Below are positions 25,453 through 35,362 of a stretch of DNA of 64,000 nt, in pieces. The notes under the pieces were generated by a model. It was not told the origin of the DNA. It saw only the letters and a program-made list of their open reading frames with translations, and searched no databases. Both the position numbers and the translations under genes were made by a program. The first letter of the stretch is position 1; every line of letters starts with the position of its first letter. Origin of the DNA: Lentisphaerae bacterium GWF2_49_21. GTDB taxonomy: Bacteria; Verrucomicrobiota; Lentisphaeria; Victivallales; GWF2-50-93. The stretch is taken from the NCBI GenBank assembly GCA_001804805.1, contig MHBH01000071.1, forward strand, positions 54,184-118,183, read 5' to 3'.

Positions 25453-26271
25453 TCAGCCTTCAGGTGAATCTTCTACGACTTCAGCGTTCCTGAGTGACTT
25501 GGTTATGTCGAGAGTGAGAGCCTCCATTCCAAGAACGAGCCTGGTGGTACGGTTCTTGAAGAAGTAGAACAGGATTGATGCGGGAACAGAAACACCCAGT
25601 CCGACGGCTGTCGCCCACAGACCGTGGGAGATGTTGATGGCGAGCATGGACTGCTGGGCTGCGCCGGCTTCCTGCGTACCAAGGTTGAAGAAAGCGTAGA
25701 TCATTCCTTGGACTGTACCGATCAGCCCCAGCATGGGGGTGATATTGGAAATAACGCTGAGGTAAGAGACTCGGGCGAGGAGGGTTTCACTTTCGATGTC
25801 GGACGCGACGGAAACAGCATCCTGCACGACTTCAAAACCTTCCTGCACGTTTGTGAATCCGGCCTTGAGGATTCTTCCGAGCGGTGCGCCGGAATTGTCG
25901 CAGGACTGTATCGCCATTGCAAGATCTCCCTGGGAGATGGCGTTGTTGACTTCGGCAACCAGAGATTTTGGAGCAATCTTATCTTCTCTTATATTGATAA
26001 AGGAGTCGATGATGAGCGCGAAGCAGACGATGGATGAACCGAAGAGTGTTATCCATATGAGCAAACCGAACATTCCTGAACGGAATACGATCGATGTGAA
26101 GCTCATTGTCTCATGACCGCCGGCCTTGGCCTCTGCTGCGGGAGCGGCAGGAGCGGCGGCTGCGGCTGGTGCTGCTGCCGGAGCGGCGGCAGGAGCGGCC
26201 TGCGCGTAAATGTGAATGCTTATAAGCGACACGAGTGCTGCGAAACTGCAAACAAGTAAGATTTTTCTCAT
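25453..26271 (-). CDS. MotA/TolQ/ExbB-type proton channel protein
   Basis: A 272-residue inner membrane protein. It has an N-terminal signal-like segment and an Ala/Pro-rich stretch (residues 25-50) before the usual three membrane segments, as in ExbB variants that carry a periplasmic N-terminal extension. Core features are GLLIWITLFGSSIVCFALI and ISNITPMLGLIGTVQGM. Signal AAGGAAGGG precedes the start. It heads the exbB-exbD-exbD set and follows the two TPR genes. Confidence 0.93.
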   Translation of the reverse strand: MRKILLVCSFAALVSLISIHIYAQAAPAAAPAAAPAAAAAPAAPAAEAKAGGHETMSFTSIVFRSGMFGLLIWITLFGSSIVCFALIIDSFINIREDKIAPKSLVAEVNNAISQGDLAMAIQSCDNSGAPLGRILKAGFTNVQEGFEVVQDAVSVASDIESETLLARVSYLSVISNITPMLGLIGTVQGMIYAFFNLGTQEAGAAQQSMLAINISHGLWATAVGLGVSVPASILFYFFKNRTTRLVLGMEALTLDITKSLRNAEVVEDSPEG

Positions 26272-26399
26272 TTGTCCCTTCCTTTTATCAATGTTTTAAT
26301 TTTAATTTTTAATGCCTGAGAGATTATGAAACAGAATAACTTTTAAGATAAAATAGTAAACAAATTATTCAAACATGCAAACAAAATAATTTCATAAAT

Positions 26400-27188
26400 T
26401 TATTTCAACTCTTTCACCTGCGGGCTGTCGGCATATTCCTTCTTGAGGATCTCGGCGAATTTTGTCGACCTGTTGTCGTTCATCTCCTTGAGGGTGTTTG
26501 CGACGAGGAGGAGGGCCTTCGGCCTTTCTGTGTTCTGCTGCGGGAAGATGAGGGCCGGCACCATGTATTTGAGTACGGCCTCCTTTTTCTTCCCCTGCTT
26601 TGACAATATGTCGCCCCTGGCTATGAAGCTGAAGGCGGCAAGATTGTCGTCGTTGGAGTTGCCAAGATCGGTCAGCACCTTGAAGGCTTCGTCGAATTTG
26701 CCGGTGTCGATGAGCAATGTTGCCTGCAGTTTCTTGCAGTCGAAGAAATCGGGCAGCTTCTTGGGATCCAGGCACTGGTAGGTGTCCATGATCTTGAGCC
26801 TTGCAAGTGCGTCAGCCTTCTTTCCGAGCTTCTCGAGGCATGCGCTCTCCTTGTAGATGCAGTAGACGTCGAAACCTACGAACTTGTAGGCGTTGTACAG
26901 GTTCTTGTAGTCGGCCATCGCCTCCGCATATTTCTGGGCATCGAACTTCTTGTCTGCGGCCAGGATCTCGTCCGGGGTCTTGGCAAGCCTTGCATACTTG
27001 TAGTCCGCGGCCTTTATCTTTATGGTGAACTTGTTGTCCTGCTTGAGGGCGATGTCGCCGTTGGGATCGCTGCTTACGTATTCGCCTCTTGCCTGCCCCT
27101 CCTTTTTTTCAACTAGGACTTCCACCGCCTGGAGCGTGACTGCACCGAACAAGAACAACGCGGCCAATGTGAAAACGTGTCTTTTCAT
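26400..27188 (-). CDS. Secreted protein with SH3-like head and TPR repeats
   Basis: A 262-residue exported protein. A signal peptide (1-21, ending LQA) is followed by a small beta domain (VLVEKKEGQARGEYVSSDPNGDIALKQ) resembling the repeats of the protein at 36612-37298. Helical TPR-like repeats then run from about residue 70 to the end. The start follows AAAGGAACC. It lies between the large TPR gene and exbB and is probably a periplasmic adaptor of the same assembly. Confidence 0.75.
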   Translation of the reverse strand: MKRHVFTLAALFLFGAVTLQAVEVLVEKKEGQARGEYVSSDPNGDIALKQDNKFTIKIKAADYKYARLAKTPDEILAADKKFDAQKYAEAMADYKNLYNAYKFVGFDVYCIYKESACLEKLGKKADALARLKIMDTYQCLDPKKLPDFFDCKKLQATLLIDTGKFDEAFKVLTDLGNSNDDNLAAFSFIARGDILSKQGKKKEAVLKYMVPALIFPQQNTERPKALLLVANTLKEMNDNRSTKFAEILKKEYADSPQVKELK

Positions 27189-27225
27189 TTCTCTGGTTCC
27201 TTTCTCGTGAAATAAGATTTATTGT

Positions 27226-30200
27226 TTATTTTTTCTTTTCCTTGTCGCCGTCAGCTGGCGTGAGAGGCGCCTTGAGGGCCTCCTTCGCCGGCAGTTTGTC
27301 TATTTCCTTGAGGTATTTGCCCATCGGAAAATATTTCTTGTACTTCTCGACCATCTTGGCCTTGTCGCTGTCCAATCCGAGCCTGGAGGCGCAGTGAGCC
27401 GCCATGTATACGGCATACTCTATCCATTCATTCTGCTCCTTGAGCTCCTCCTTGGAAACCTTGGTTCCGGTGACGGTGGGATCCTCGTCCATGTTGGTTA
27501 TCGCGACAATGTTGTATGATCCGTAGGCCTTGTTGAGCAATTCCCTGTCCTTGGTGGGGAATTCCTTCACTTCCTCAAGGTATGTGTCGCCGATCTTGCA
27601 CTGGACCTTGTTGTAGATGGAATATTTCTTCGCCCCTATGGCCATCATCGATATGTCGGAATAGTCGTTTGTGGCCTTTTCAAACTTCTTCAGGCCCCGG
27701 TACAGCATGGCCCTCAGGAACCTTCCATCATAATAATAGGAGGATCTTTCGTTCAAAAGTATGATGTCGATCTTCGCTATGCCCTTGTCGTAGAGGTTTC
27801 CCCAGTATGCGGCATTCGCGTAGTCGTAGTAGAGCTTCTCCCTTATCAGCGAGATAAGCCTCTGCAGTTCCTTCGGATTGCCGGCCACCTCCCTCATCCT
27901 CTGCGGGCCAAGCCATTCCTTCAGATCGGGCTTCTCAAGCTTGACGAGGAGGAGGTCTCCAGCCTTGACGGCCAATTCAGAACCTTCCTTGGGATGCGTG
28001 CCTCCGCAGTCGCTTAGGTTCGCGAGTATCCATCTGAGATCGCCTATGGTCAGCTCGACGTTCTGGGCGAATATCTTGTTGAAAACCTGGATGCTCTTCT
28101 CATAGTTCTTGACCTCATACATATTCCTGCCAAGGCTTGGAAGAGCCTGCTTGCCTTCGTTTGTGGCCGGGAATTTATCTGCGAGGTTTTCCAGAACCTG
28201 TCCGGCTATGTCATACTTGTTCATTTCCCCGTAGATCTTCCCGAGCCTGAACATTGAAGCGGGGATGCTCTTGGACTGAGGATATTTCTTGATGAAGAAA
28301 TCAAAGGCCTTGCAGGCGTTTTCCTTGTCAGCCAATCCGTCGTATGTCCATCCAAGAAGTGAATAGCCCACTTCAATGGCCTTCAACGCCTTGGCGTCCT
28401 TGGTGTTCTCGAGGATCCCGCCGGCTGCGCACCAGGTTCCGGTGAGTTCAAGAAGGTTCTTCAACGCCTCCTTGTAGTATCCTGCAGCCTTCTTGTTGAG
28501 TTCATCGGCCCTGGCGTTCATCTGCACTGGAGTCAGGACTTCCTTGTCATCCTTCGGGCTTTCCTTTTCGGCAGGCTTGGCGGCCTCCGGTTTCGCCTTG
28601 TCGTCCTTTGCATCCTTGGCTTCTTTTCCAGCTTCCTTCTTGTCTTTCGCCGGAGCAGGGGTGGCGGGTGCGGCGGCCTCGGCTTCGGTGGCTTTGTTCC
28701 TCAGGGTATCGGCCTCCTTGTCAAGTCCGGATGCATACTGCACATAGTCGTCTGCGATCCTCAGCTTTCCGTCGGCGAGACTGCCTATGTCCTTTTCTCC
28801 ATCCTTCTTCAATTCCTTTTCACAGAAATTGGTGAACGCCTCCGCACCGTTGAGATAGTCGTCGGCATAGGTGTAGCAGTAGCCCATCAGGTAATAGGAG
28901 CTTATCCCGTATTTAGTGTGCTGGAAATTGTTGATGATGTTCTTATAATAGGGTACGGTGGCGACGTAGGCTTCCTTCGCTTCCTTCGCCTTTTTGATTT
29001 TTTCTTCGCCCTGGGGCAGGGCGTTTGCAGCTTTCGCCAGCTCCGCCGCCTTGTCAAACCAGTATTTCGCCACCCGGGCGGAAATATCGCCTGCATACTG
29101 GTCGGAAGGGGTGTTCTTCAGATAAGTGCTGTAGACAATTATGGCGTCCTCATACATCTTCTTGGACCAGAGGACTTCGCCGATCTGCACAGCGGTAAGA
29201 GGAGTGTTCTCAGCGGTCGGGAAATAGTCGCCGAGATATCCAGCTATCGTCATCGCCTCGAGAAGCTGATCGTTCTTCATATAGCAGTAGGCAAGCCTTG
29301 CAAGAAGATAATCCGCATCGAAGCTCTTCCTGTTGTTGGTGATCGCCTTGGCGTAGAGGGGCAGGGCGCTTTGGAATTTCCCATCCCCGAAGAACTGGTC
29401 CGCCTCGCGTCTTTCCATCGACGGAGTGCCTCTGCTCCTGGGGCCTCTTGAGACGAGCTTGTTCTTGACCGCCTCAATCGGAACCTTCTTGCCCCGTTTT
29501 TCAAGCTCTTCCTTGCATGTGAGGAAGCAGTTTATGACATCCTCGTTCTTGGGATATTTCTCCGAAGTCTTTATCTTCAGGACATCGTATAAGCGCTGGA
29601 TCGCCTGTATGTAGAGGGCGGTTTTGTCGGCTTCAGCGGCCTTTTCAGCCTTTGCAATATAAATTCTTCCGAGCCAGTGATTCTGGTAGGTGGAAGGAGA
29701 TAGATGCAGTATGCCCTCCTTTTCATATCCCTCATCAAATGCGTTCAGCAGGGCGTTATTGTTCTTGTTTGTCAGAAGGTTAAACGCGTCGTCGAGCCTT
29801 CCGAGATAGAGGTAGCATCTGGCCTTTTCAACAAGTGCGAGGGCCCTGATCGGATCCTGGTCGCGCCAGGCGAGCTTGTCGTCTATTTCCTTCAGAGTCT
29901 TGTTGGCGAGATCCTTCCATCCCTCCTTGTTTGAATCGATCATCTCCTCGATACCATCGAGCCTGACCCCCAGCTGCCGGAGGAATTTGTCGCCTTCATC
30001 CTCATTGCCGTCATCCTTGTCGATCGCGTCGAGATATTTGAGGACTTTTTCAGCGTCGGAGGGCTTGCTCATCTGCTTGTATGCGTATACCAGATATCCT
30101 GCCGCCTCGCGGAATTCGGTCTTCCCTACTTCTGTCGTAGGAGGTTTTGCAAGATAGATCTTGAAATATTCTTCCAGGGCGGTGACCGCCATGTCGTTCT

Positions 30201-30540
30201 TGCCCTTCTTGAGGGCTTCGATTCCGAACACCCTTCGTGAATTGGGATAATATTCGCTTGTCTTGGGGATGGAATTGATGATTTCATTGGCCTTGTCAGG
30301 CTTGTTGGAGACGAAGTATGTGACGGCCATCTGGATCTTCAGGAGATCCGCATCGGCCGGATTCTTCGCCAGCTCCTGGGTCAGCGCGAATTCCGAATAG
30401 TCGAACATCTTGAGCTCGTTGAGCTTGTTTGACAGCATTATCGCCGATTCGGTGTCCGACCTGGCGGAGGTCTGGTATTGAAGGAATAAAACTGATGCCG
30501 CAATAAATGCGAAAATCGCGGATGATCTTGTAGTTCGCAT
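27226..30540 (-). CDS. Giant secreted TPR protein
   Basis: A 1104-residue exported protein consisting almost wholly of TPR-like helical pairs (for example YLYLGRLDDAFNLL, FGDGKFQSALPLYAKAI, YGEMNKYDIAGQVLENLAD). A low-complexity Ala/Lys/Glu/Pro linker sits near residues 630-690. Signal peptide 1-27. Such proteins serve as scaffolds. The start follows AGGAGA. It is in the middle of the envelope cluster, upstream of the smaller TPR gene with only 38 bases between them. Confidence 0.8.
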   Translation of the reverse strand: MRTTRSSAIFAFIAASVLFLQYQTSARSDTESAIMLSNKLNELKMFDYSEFALTQELAKNPADADLLKIQMAVTYFVSNKPDKANEIINSIPKTSEYYPNSRRVFGIEALKKGKNDMAVTALEEYFKIYLAKPPTTEVGKTEFREAAGYLVYAYKQMSKPSDAEKVLKYLDAIDKDDGNEDEGDKFLRQLGVRLDGIEEMIDSNKEGWKDLANKTLKEIDDKLAWRDQDPIRALALVEKARCYLYLGRLDDAFNLLTNKNNNALLNAFDEGYEKEGILHLSPSTYQNHWLGRIYIAKAEKAAEADKTALYIQAIQRLYDVLKIKTSEKYPKNEDVINCFLTCKEELEKRGKKVPIEAVKNKLVSRGPRSRGTPSMERREADQFFGDGKFQSALPLYAKAITNNRKSFDADYLLARLAYCYMKNDQLLEAMTIAGYLGDYFPTAENTPLTAVQIGEVLWSKKMYEDAIIVYSTYLKNTPSDQYAGDISARVAKYWFDKAAELAKAANALPQGEEKIKKAKEAKEAYVATVPYYKNIINNFQHTKYGISSYYLMGYCYTYADDYLNGAEAFTNFCEKELKKDGEKDIGSLADGKLRIADDYVQYASGLDKEADTLRNKATEAEAAAPATPAPAKDKKEAGKEAKDAKDDKAKPEAAKPAEKESPKDDKEVLTPVQMNARADELNKKAAGYYKEALKNLLELTGTWCAAGGILENTKDAKALKAIEVGYSLLGWTYDGLADKENACKAFDFFIKKYPQSKSIPASMFRLGKIYGEMNKYDIAGQVLENLADKFPATNEGKQALPSLGRNMYEVKNYEKSIQVFNKIFAQNVELTIGDLRWILANLSDCGGTHPKEGSELAVKAGDLLLVKLEKPDLKEWLGPQRMREVAGNPKELQRLISLIREKLYYDYANAAYWGNLYDKGIAKIDIILLNERSSYYYDGRFLRAMLYRGLKKFEKATNDYSDISMMAIGAKKYSIYNKVQCKIGDTYLEEVKEFPTKDRELLNKAYGSYNIVAITNMDEDPTVTGTKVSKEELKEQNEWIEYAVYMAAHCASRLGLDSDKAKMVEKYKKYFPMGKYLKEIDKLPAKEALKAPLTPADGDKEKKK

Positions 30541-30584
30541 TTCTACATTCTCCTGGTTAATTTATTGTTTGATGTTCTTTTAAA

Positions 30585-30995
30585 TTATTTCCTACCGGAA
30601 TCTCCAGCGGTGAACTCAATGCAGACCGTCCTGTCACGGGGCCCGTCGAACTCACAGAAATAGACGCACTGCCAGGTGCCGAGACGCAGTTTTCCGTTTC
30701 TGACCGGTATCGCCACCGAAAGCCCCATCAGCGACGCCTTAACATGCGCCGCCGAGTTACCTTCGCCATGCTTATATATACTATTTGTCCAAGGTGCTAT
30801 CTTGTCAAGTAAAAAAATGATATCCTTCTTAACATCGGGATCGGCGTTCTCGTTTATTGTAAGGCCTGCGGTGGTGTGCGTCGAGAACGCAGTGCATACG
30901 CCGGATTCCATGCCTGCCGGCAGCAGGGACGAGATCTGCGGAGTTATGTCGATAAGCTCCGTATGGCTGTTTGACTTTATCCTTATGTCCGGCAT
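30585..30995 (-). CDS. YjbQ/UPF0047 family protein
   Basis: A 136-residue protein with the family signature STHTTAGLTINENADPDV and HGEGNSAAHVKASLMG, rich in conserved His and Glu. Family members have been linked to thiamine phosphate synthase activity. The start at 30995 is preferred because AAGAG sits 8 bases upstream; a GTG at 31004 is too close to it. It is a housekeeping-looking insert within the envelope cluster, with no obvious link to it. Confidence 0.88.
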   Translation of the reverse strand: MPDIRIKSNSHTELIDITPQISSLLPAGMESGVCTAFSTHTTAGLTINENADPDVKKDIIFLLDKIAPWTNSIYKHGEGNSAAHVKASLMGLSVAIPVRNGKLRLGTWQCVYFCEFDGPRDRTVCIEFTAGDSGRK

Positions 30996-31130
30996 TTCAC
31001 ACACTCTTTTTAATCTAACGGAAAAATAATTCAGCTAATCTAGAATGCCCCAATGATATTTTAAAGAGTAAAAAATAAATTTAACGGATATTTTTTTCTA
31101 CTGCACGCCTGCGGTATCTGTAATATAAAA

Positions 31131-34100
31131 TCACTTTTCGGACGAGAAGCTGAGCCGCGGATAGTAAAGAGGATACTTTTCAGCCTTTGAGAAAAAGCCC
31201 TCCTTGGTACCGTCTGGCTCGCTGAACTGGAAATAGAACGCAAGATCACCCCTGCTGCTCCTGGTCTTGAGCTTGGTCAGGGAACCGAGGTTGAAATGAA
31301 AAATGTTCCTGATGGGGATGAGCATCTCGAAGAAGCAGAAGTCGCCGGACGGGGACATCGAATAGTTGAACTTGAATTTTGTTCCCGACCTGTCGCCGCA
31401 GTTGGACGTGAATCCTGCAGTTGGAATGTTGTCAGTCCTGAAGCAGGCGAGGCTTCCGGGGATGAAGGTGAATGAGACCCTGTCGTCAAGACCTCCTGAG
31501 CCTATTTTTTCTAGAAGTTTCTCGTCCTTCAGGATGCCGGCGAAGACAAGGTCGGCGGAAGGATCGACATTTCCATTCTTGTCCATCTTCGTATAGAAGG
31601 AGCAGAACATGTTCTTTCCCGCCTGGGAGAACTTCTGGAGATCCCATTCGTCCGGATATCCGTCGAAATTACAGATCGTTGAAGTGTTCAGTTTGCACAC
31701 ATAGAATGCGGAGAGCTTATCGGAAAGCTTCAGGAACTCGTCCTTTGAAAAGACCTTGAGGCCGTTGTCGAAGATGAAAAGTATGTTCCCGCCCAGCGAC
31801 AGCGCGTCATAGCATTGGCGGTATCCGGGGAATCCCTTCACTTCAAACTGCTTTTTGGACAGGTCCTGGCTTACAAGCGCATTCTCGTCCGTATCCGAGG
31901 TCTCCCATGAATTCTTCGACATGCTGAATACATGGTAGGCCTTTCCATCCATCGCGAAGCTTATATCCTTGCGCGAATTTGAACCTGAAGAGAACACAGA
32001 AGACAGATCTACCGGTTCCTGATAGAGTTCCTTTTCCGACTTGAGATCAATGCAGGTTGCATTGAAGATATTTCCCTTCGCCTTGGTCTTGTTGAAGCCT
32101 GTGATCGATTTCCCGGCGATGAAAGGCTCGTTCGGGAACTGGGTGCCTTTCGCAATTGCACTTTTCCTCTCGAAATCGAAAACCGTCCAGTAGTCGGCGT
32201 GGAATTTCACCGTGAAGAAGTTCCCGTAGCTCCTGAAGAGGCCTTTCCATAGATTGAAATGGGAACCGGCACCCTTGGAAGTATCTATTTTCGTGATGCC
32301 GGAACTGTCGACGAGGAGGCAGTAATATGGATAGAGCAGGGCGAGCCGTTCCGAATCGAGCCTGCTGATGAGATGGTCGTTGACGTGTGCGCTCATCCTG
32401 AAGGAGTTGCCTGTCTTTGAATATACGGATTCGGCGTTCGCCTTGAACTGCACGATGTTCTTGTCCTCGATAGTTATTAGCATCCTGCCGTTGTCGAATA
32501 TTGCCAGGACATTCGGATCCCAGGGCAGAGGATTCAGATTCTTGACCCCGGTGTCGTCCATCTGCATCAGGAATGTCTTGCCGGTCGATTTCGGTTCGGC
32601 GACGAATAGAAGCTTCCCTTTTGAAACTGCCGGCGCGGAGATGTCCACAGGTTCAGCGCCGGGATCCGGATAACAGCGTATCAATGAGCCGTCCTTCGAT
32701 GAAAGCTCATAGATATAGCTTGATGTTGTGACCGCCACAGTTTTTGCGAGATGCACGATCGTAGTATTCCGGTCCAGCTTCACCGGGAAGGTCCATTCAG
32801 GGTCTGCCTTGTCGGAGAGCTTTATGATATAGTTGTTCGTGAAGACATAATACTTTCCGTCGAAATTCTTTATTGAAGGGCTTTCCAGAGATGTAAGGTT
32901 CTTTTCCACGGCCTGGAACGGGACGGCACCCTTCTTGGCGGCTGCTGGCGCTACAAGGATTCCAGCCGCATTTGTTGCGCTGCCTTTCTGGAAACCCATG
33001 CAGGCGGTCTTCGAAATGGACTTCAGGATGAAATTCTGAGGCAGAGGTATTTTCTTCAGCAGCTTTCCGTTGTCCGACCAGATCTCTGCACCGGAACTCT
33101 CAGCGAGGATGAAGCCGTCCTTGAGCGAATCGACATAGGAATATCCCTGTCCTGGAAGAGTGGCGGAAACTGTGAGGCTGTCCAACGAGTAAATTGCGGC
33201 CTTCTGTGCGTCATTGATGATAAGGGCTGAATCCTGACCTGCCTGTCTCAGATCCGACCAGCTTATGTTCTTTTCCATTAATACTCTTCCTGTATCCTTG
33301 CTTAATAGAAGGAGGGCGGATGAGTCGATCGGGGCGAAAAGGACGTTATACCTGCCTGTGACAGGACCTGCGAGCCTTCTTTTCAGGATGATGTTGGTGA
33401 CATCCTTGCTGAGGGCGAAGGGCAGACGGGGATATTTCCTGGCCCAGAGGATGTAGTTGCCGGCCACGTCGACGCAGAAGACGATTCCGAAGTTGGTTGT
33501 GATGAAGGCGTGGCCGAAATTGTCGACTGCTGGCGGAGGTGTAAGGAAGTCGCAAAGCACTGTGTCCCTGAAGACTCCCATTGTCTCATCTCCGGAGAAC
33601 AGGAACATCTCATCCTCAAGATTGCCATTGTCCTGGTTGATGAAAAGCAGGAAATAGCGCGGAATGGCATCTATTTTCTTGGCCACGACGATAAGTTGTC
33701 CCGCATAGGGGGTTGCGTCTGAACATAAGGTGCAGTCAGGCGGGGATTTGAAGGTCCATGCAAGCCTCCCGGTGGCGTTCTCAATCCCCTGCAAGGTGAA
33801 TTTTCCATTGACGAGCATGCGTGGGAAAGACATCTTGCCGTTTGTCGCAGCATTGAAAGTGCCTGTCAGCAGATCGGATCTGATGCCTCCTTTCACGGAC
33901 GGAGTGATGATTTCAGGAGTGCTGTTCTCCACTATGGAATTCCAGGCGAAGGCTCCATTCTTGACTGCGACGGTCTGCCTGCTGTTCTGGGCGAGGATCA
34001 TGTCCTGGAATGCGTTGAAGGATACTGGAGGCATCGATACAAGGCGGTTCAATGAGTACTGGCTCGACTGCTCCATATATTCGATTATGCCGGGATTTAT

Positions 34101-35252
34101 GTTGAGGACTGGCTGGAAGACGAACTTTGACGAGTCAGGGATGCTGATCTCGGAGGATGAGTATTTGAACACTGGAAGAGCTTCAGGCTTCCTGACAGAG
34201 TCGGAGAGTAAAATGAGATTCCTCCTCTTTGATATCTGGGATGCGGAATACTCGGACTTCTCCTTCAGTAGTTTTATATAGACATCGACACTCGGTGTGT
34301 AGATCTTCTCATATTTCTTGAAAAACTCCTTATATTTGGATACGGCACCCTTGAGAAAATTGTTGTCGCTTCCCTCCGCCAGGGAATTCACCTTGTTCAG
34401 GAGCGTCGCCCGGATCAGGTTTACAAGCTTTGCATCGCTGCCCTCGGCCTCGTATTTTGCAGCTTTTTCAATGATGGAATCGTATTCCCAGTCCATCTCG
34501 ACCTGTACGGAGCCGGATTTCACGCCGACGACAGCCTTTTTCAGTGACAGGAAGTCCTTCCTGCCCTTCAGTTCGGGGATGTCCTCGTATAATTTTATCT
34601 GCTTCGCGGCGTTCTCATAGTCCCCTTTCTGGATCATTGCCCTGATTTCGAACATTAGGCGGTCATAGGAGATTATCTCCTTGAGGAGCTCGTTGTTCTC
34701 ACCGAGGAACTTCTGGACTTCGCTGGGCTCGTTCCTCTTGAGCATGAGCTCGAGCATGTATGTGACCGCAAGCGACCTTATCTGCGTGTCGAGATCCTCG
34801 GACAGGAATATCCGCTTGAAGAAGTTCTTTGTATCGGCGACGGCCTTTTCATTTTCCCCGAAGACCTTGTAATATTCGTCGAATGACTTCTTGATCAGAT
34901 AGAACTCAGGCTTGAATTTCATCTGCTTTTCAATCCAGAAGAACATGTTGGCGAAGTCGCCAAGGGACTTGTAGTCGCCGATAATCTTGCCGGTAAGCGT
35001 GGAATACGACTTCTGGTTGTCCGCCGGTATGCCCTTGATTATCTCGGTGAGGATCCTTATGTCCGCCTTTATGTTGTCCGCGGCCACCTTGTTCTTTTCC
35101 ACGCTGGCCTTGTAGGAATCCTCAGGTGTCTTCTCCTTCGAGACGGCGACCTTGACAGTATCCCACCACTGGGGTTTTACAGCATAGTCCTGCGCCTGGG
35201 CGGCCGCAGCAGTCAGAAGTAGAACCAAAATTATTTGGAAAAATAGACGCAT
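31131..35252 (-). CDS. Giant exported propeller protein with C-terminal CBM9-like domain
   Basis: A 1373-residue protein with signal peptide 1-20 (AAAAQAQ). Residues about 22-350 are helical, TPR-like. The middle, about 400-1100, is beta-rich with PQQ-propeller-like blades (GRLAWTFKSPPDCTL, NYILWARKYPRLPF, YIYELSSKDGSLIRCY). From about residue 1195 there is DGYPDEWDLQKF, the usual opening of a CBM9-like or DOMON-like sandwich. It probably sits in the periplasm or on the surface as a binding platform of the envelope cluster. It is the longest protein in the window. Confidence 0.72.
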   Translation of the reverse strand: MRLFFQIILVLLLTAAAAQAQDYAVKPQWWDTVKVAVSKEKTPEDSYKASVEKNKVAADNIKADIRILTEIIKGIPADNQKSYSTLTGKIIGDYKSLGDFANMFFWIEKQMKFKPEFYLIKKSFDEYYKVFGENEKAVADTKNFFKRIFLSEDLDTQIRSLAVTYMLELMLKRNEPSEVQKFLGENNELLKEIISYDRLMFEIRAMIQKGDYENAAKQIKLYEDIPELKGRKDFLSLKKAVVGVKSGSVQVEMDWEYDSIIEKAAKYEAEGSDAKLVNLIRATLLNKVNSLAEGSDNNFLKGAVSKYKEFFKKYEKIYTPSVDVYIKLLKEKSEYSASQISKRRNLILLSDSVRKPEALPVFKYSSSEISIPDSSKFVFQPVLNINPGIIEYMEQSSQYSLNRLVSMPPVSFNAFQDMILAQNSRQTVAVKNGAFAWNSIVENSTPEIITPSVKGGIRSDLLTGTFNAATNGKMSFPRMLVNGKFTLQGIENATGRLAWTFKSPPDCTLCSDATPYAGQLIVVAKKIDAIPRYFLLFINQDNGNLEDEMFLFSGDETMGVFRDTVLCDFLTPPPAVDNFGHAFITTNFGIVFCVDVAGNYILWARKYPRLPFALSKDVTNIILKRRLAGPVTGRYNVLFAPIDSSALLLLSKDTGRVLMEKNISWSDLRQAGQDSALIINDAQKAAIYSLDSLTVSATLPGQGYSYVDSLKDGFILAESSGAEIWSDNGKLLKKIPLPQNFILKSISKTACMGFQKGSATNAAGILVAPAAAKKGAVPFQAVEKNLTSLESPSIKNFDGKYYVFTNNYIIKLSDKADPEWTFPVKLDRNTTIVHLAKTVAVTTSSYIYELSSKDGSLIRCYPDPGAEPVDISAPAVSKGKLLFVAEPKSTGKTFLMQMDDTGVKNLNPLPWDPNVLAIFDNGRMLITIEDKNIVQFKANAESVYSKTGNSFRMSAHVNDHLISRLDSERLALLYPYYCLLVDSSGITKIDTSKGAGSHFNLWKGLFRSYGNFFTVKFHADYWTVFDFERKSAIAKGTQFPNEPFIAGKSITGFNKTKAKGNIFNATCIDLKSEKELYQEPVDLSSVFSSGSNSRKDISFAMDGKAYHVFSMSKNSWETSDTDENALVSQDLSKKQFEVKGFPGYRQCYDALSLGGNILFIFDNGLKVFSKDEFLKLSDKLSAFYVCKLNTSTICNFDGYPDEWDLQKFSQAGKNMFCSFYTKMDKNGNVDPSADLVFAGILKDEKLLEKIGSGGLDDRVSFTFIPGSLACFRTDNIPTAGFTSNCGDRSGTKFKFNYSMSPSGDFCFFEMLIPIRNIFHFNLGSLTKLKTRSSRGDLAFYFQFSEPDGTKEGFFSKAEKYPLYYPRLSFSSEK

Positions 35253-35307
35253 TCCATTAAACTAATTAGTTTATCCGAAATGTCGAATTCTCCGGAGAAG
35301 AAATTAC

Positions 35308-35351
35308 AAAATTCCCTTTTCAGGGGATTTTATTTTTCCGTTGTCACGGAA
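35308..35351 (-). terminator. Two small hairpins after the MoxR gene
   Basis: TTCCGT/ACGGAA (35336-35351) and AAAATTCCC/GGGGATTTT (35308-35331, one mismatch) lie directly after the moxR-like stop, with a short T-rich stretch on the minus strand. A weak terminator or processing site between MoxR and the giant propeller gene. Confidence 0.35.
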
Positions 35352-35362
35352 GACTGTTCTTT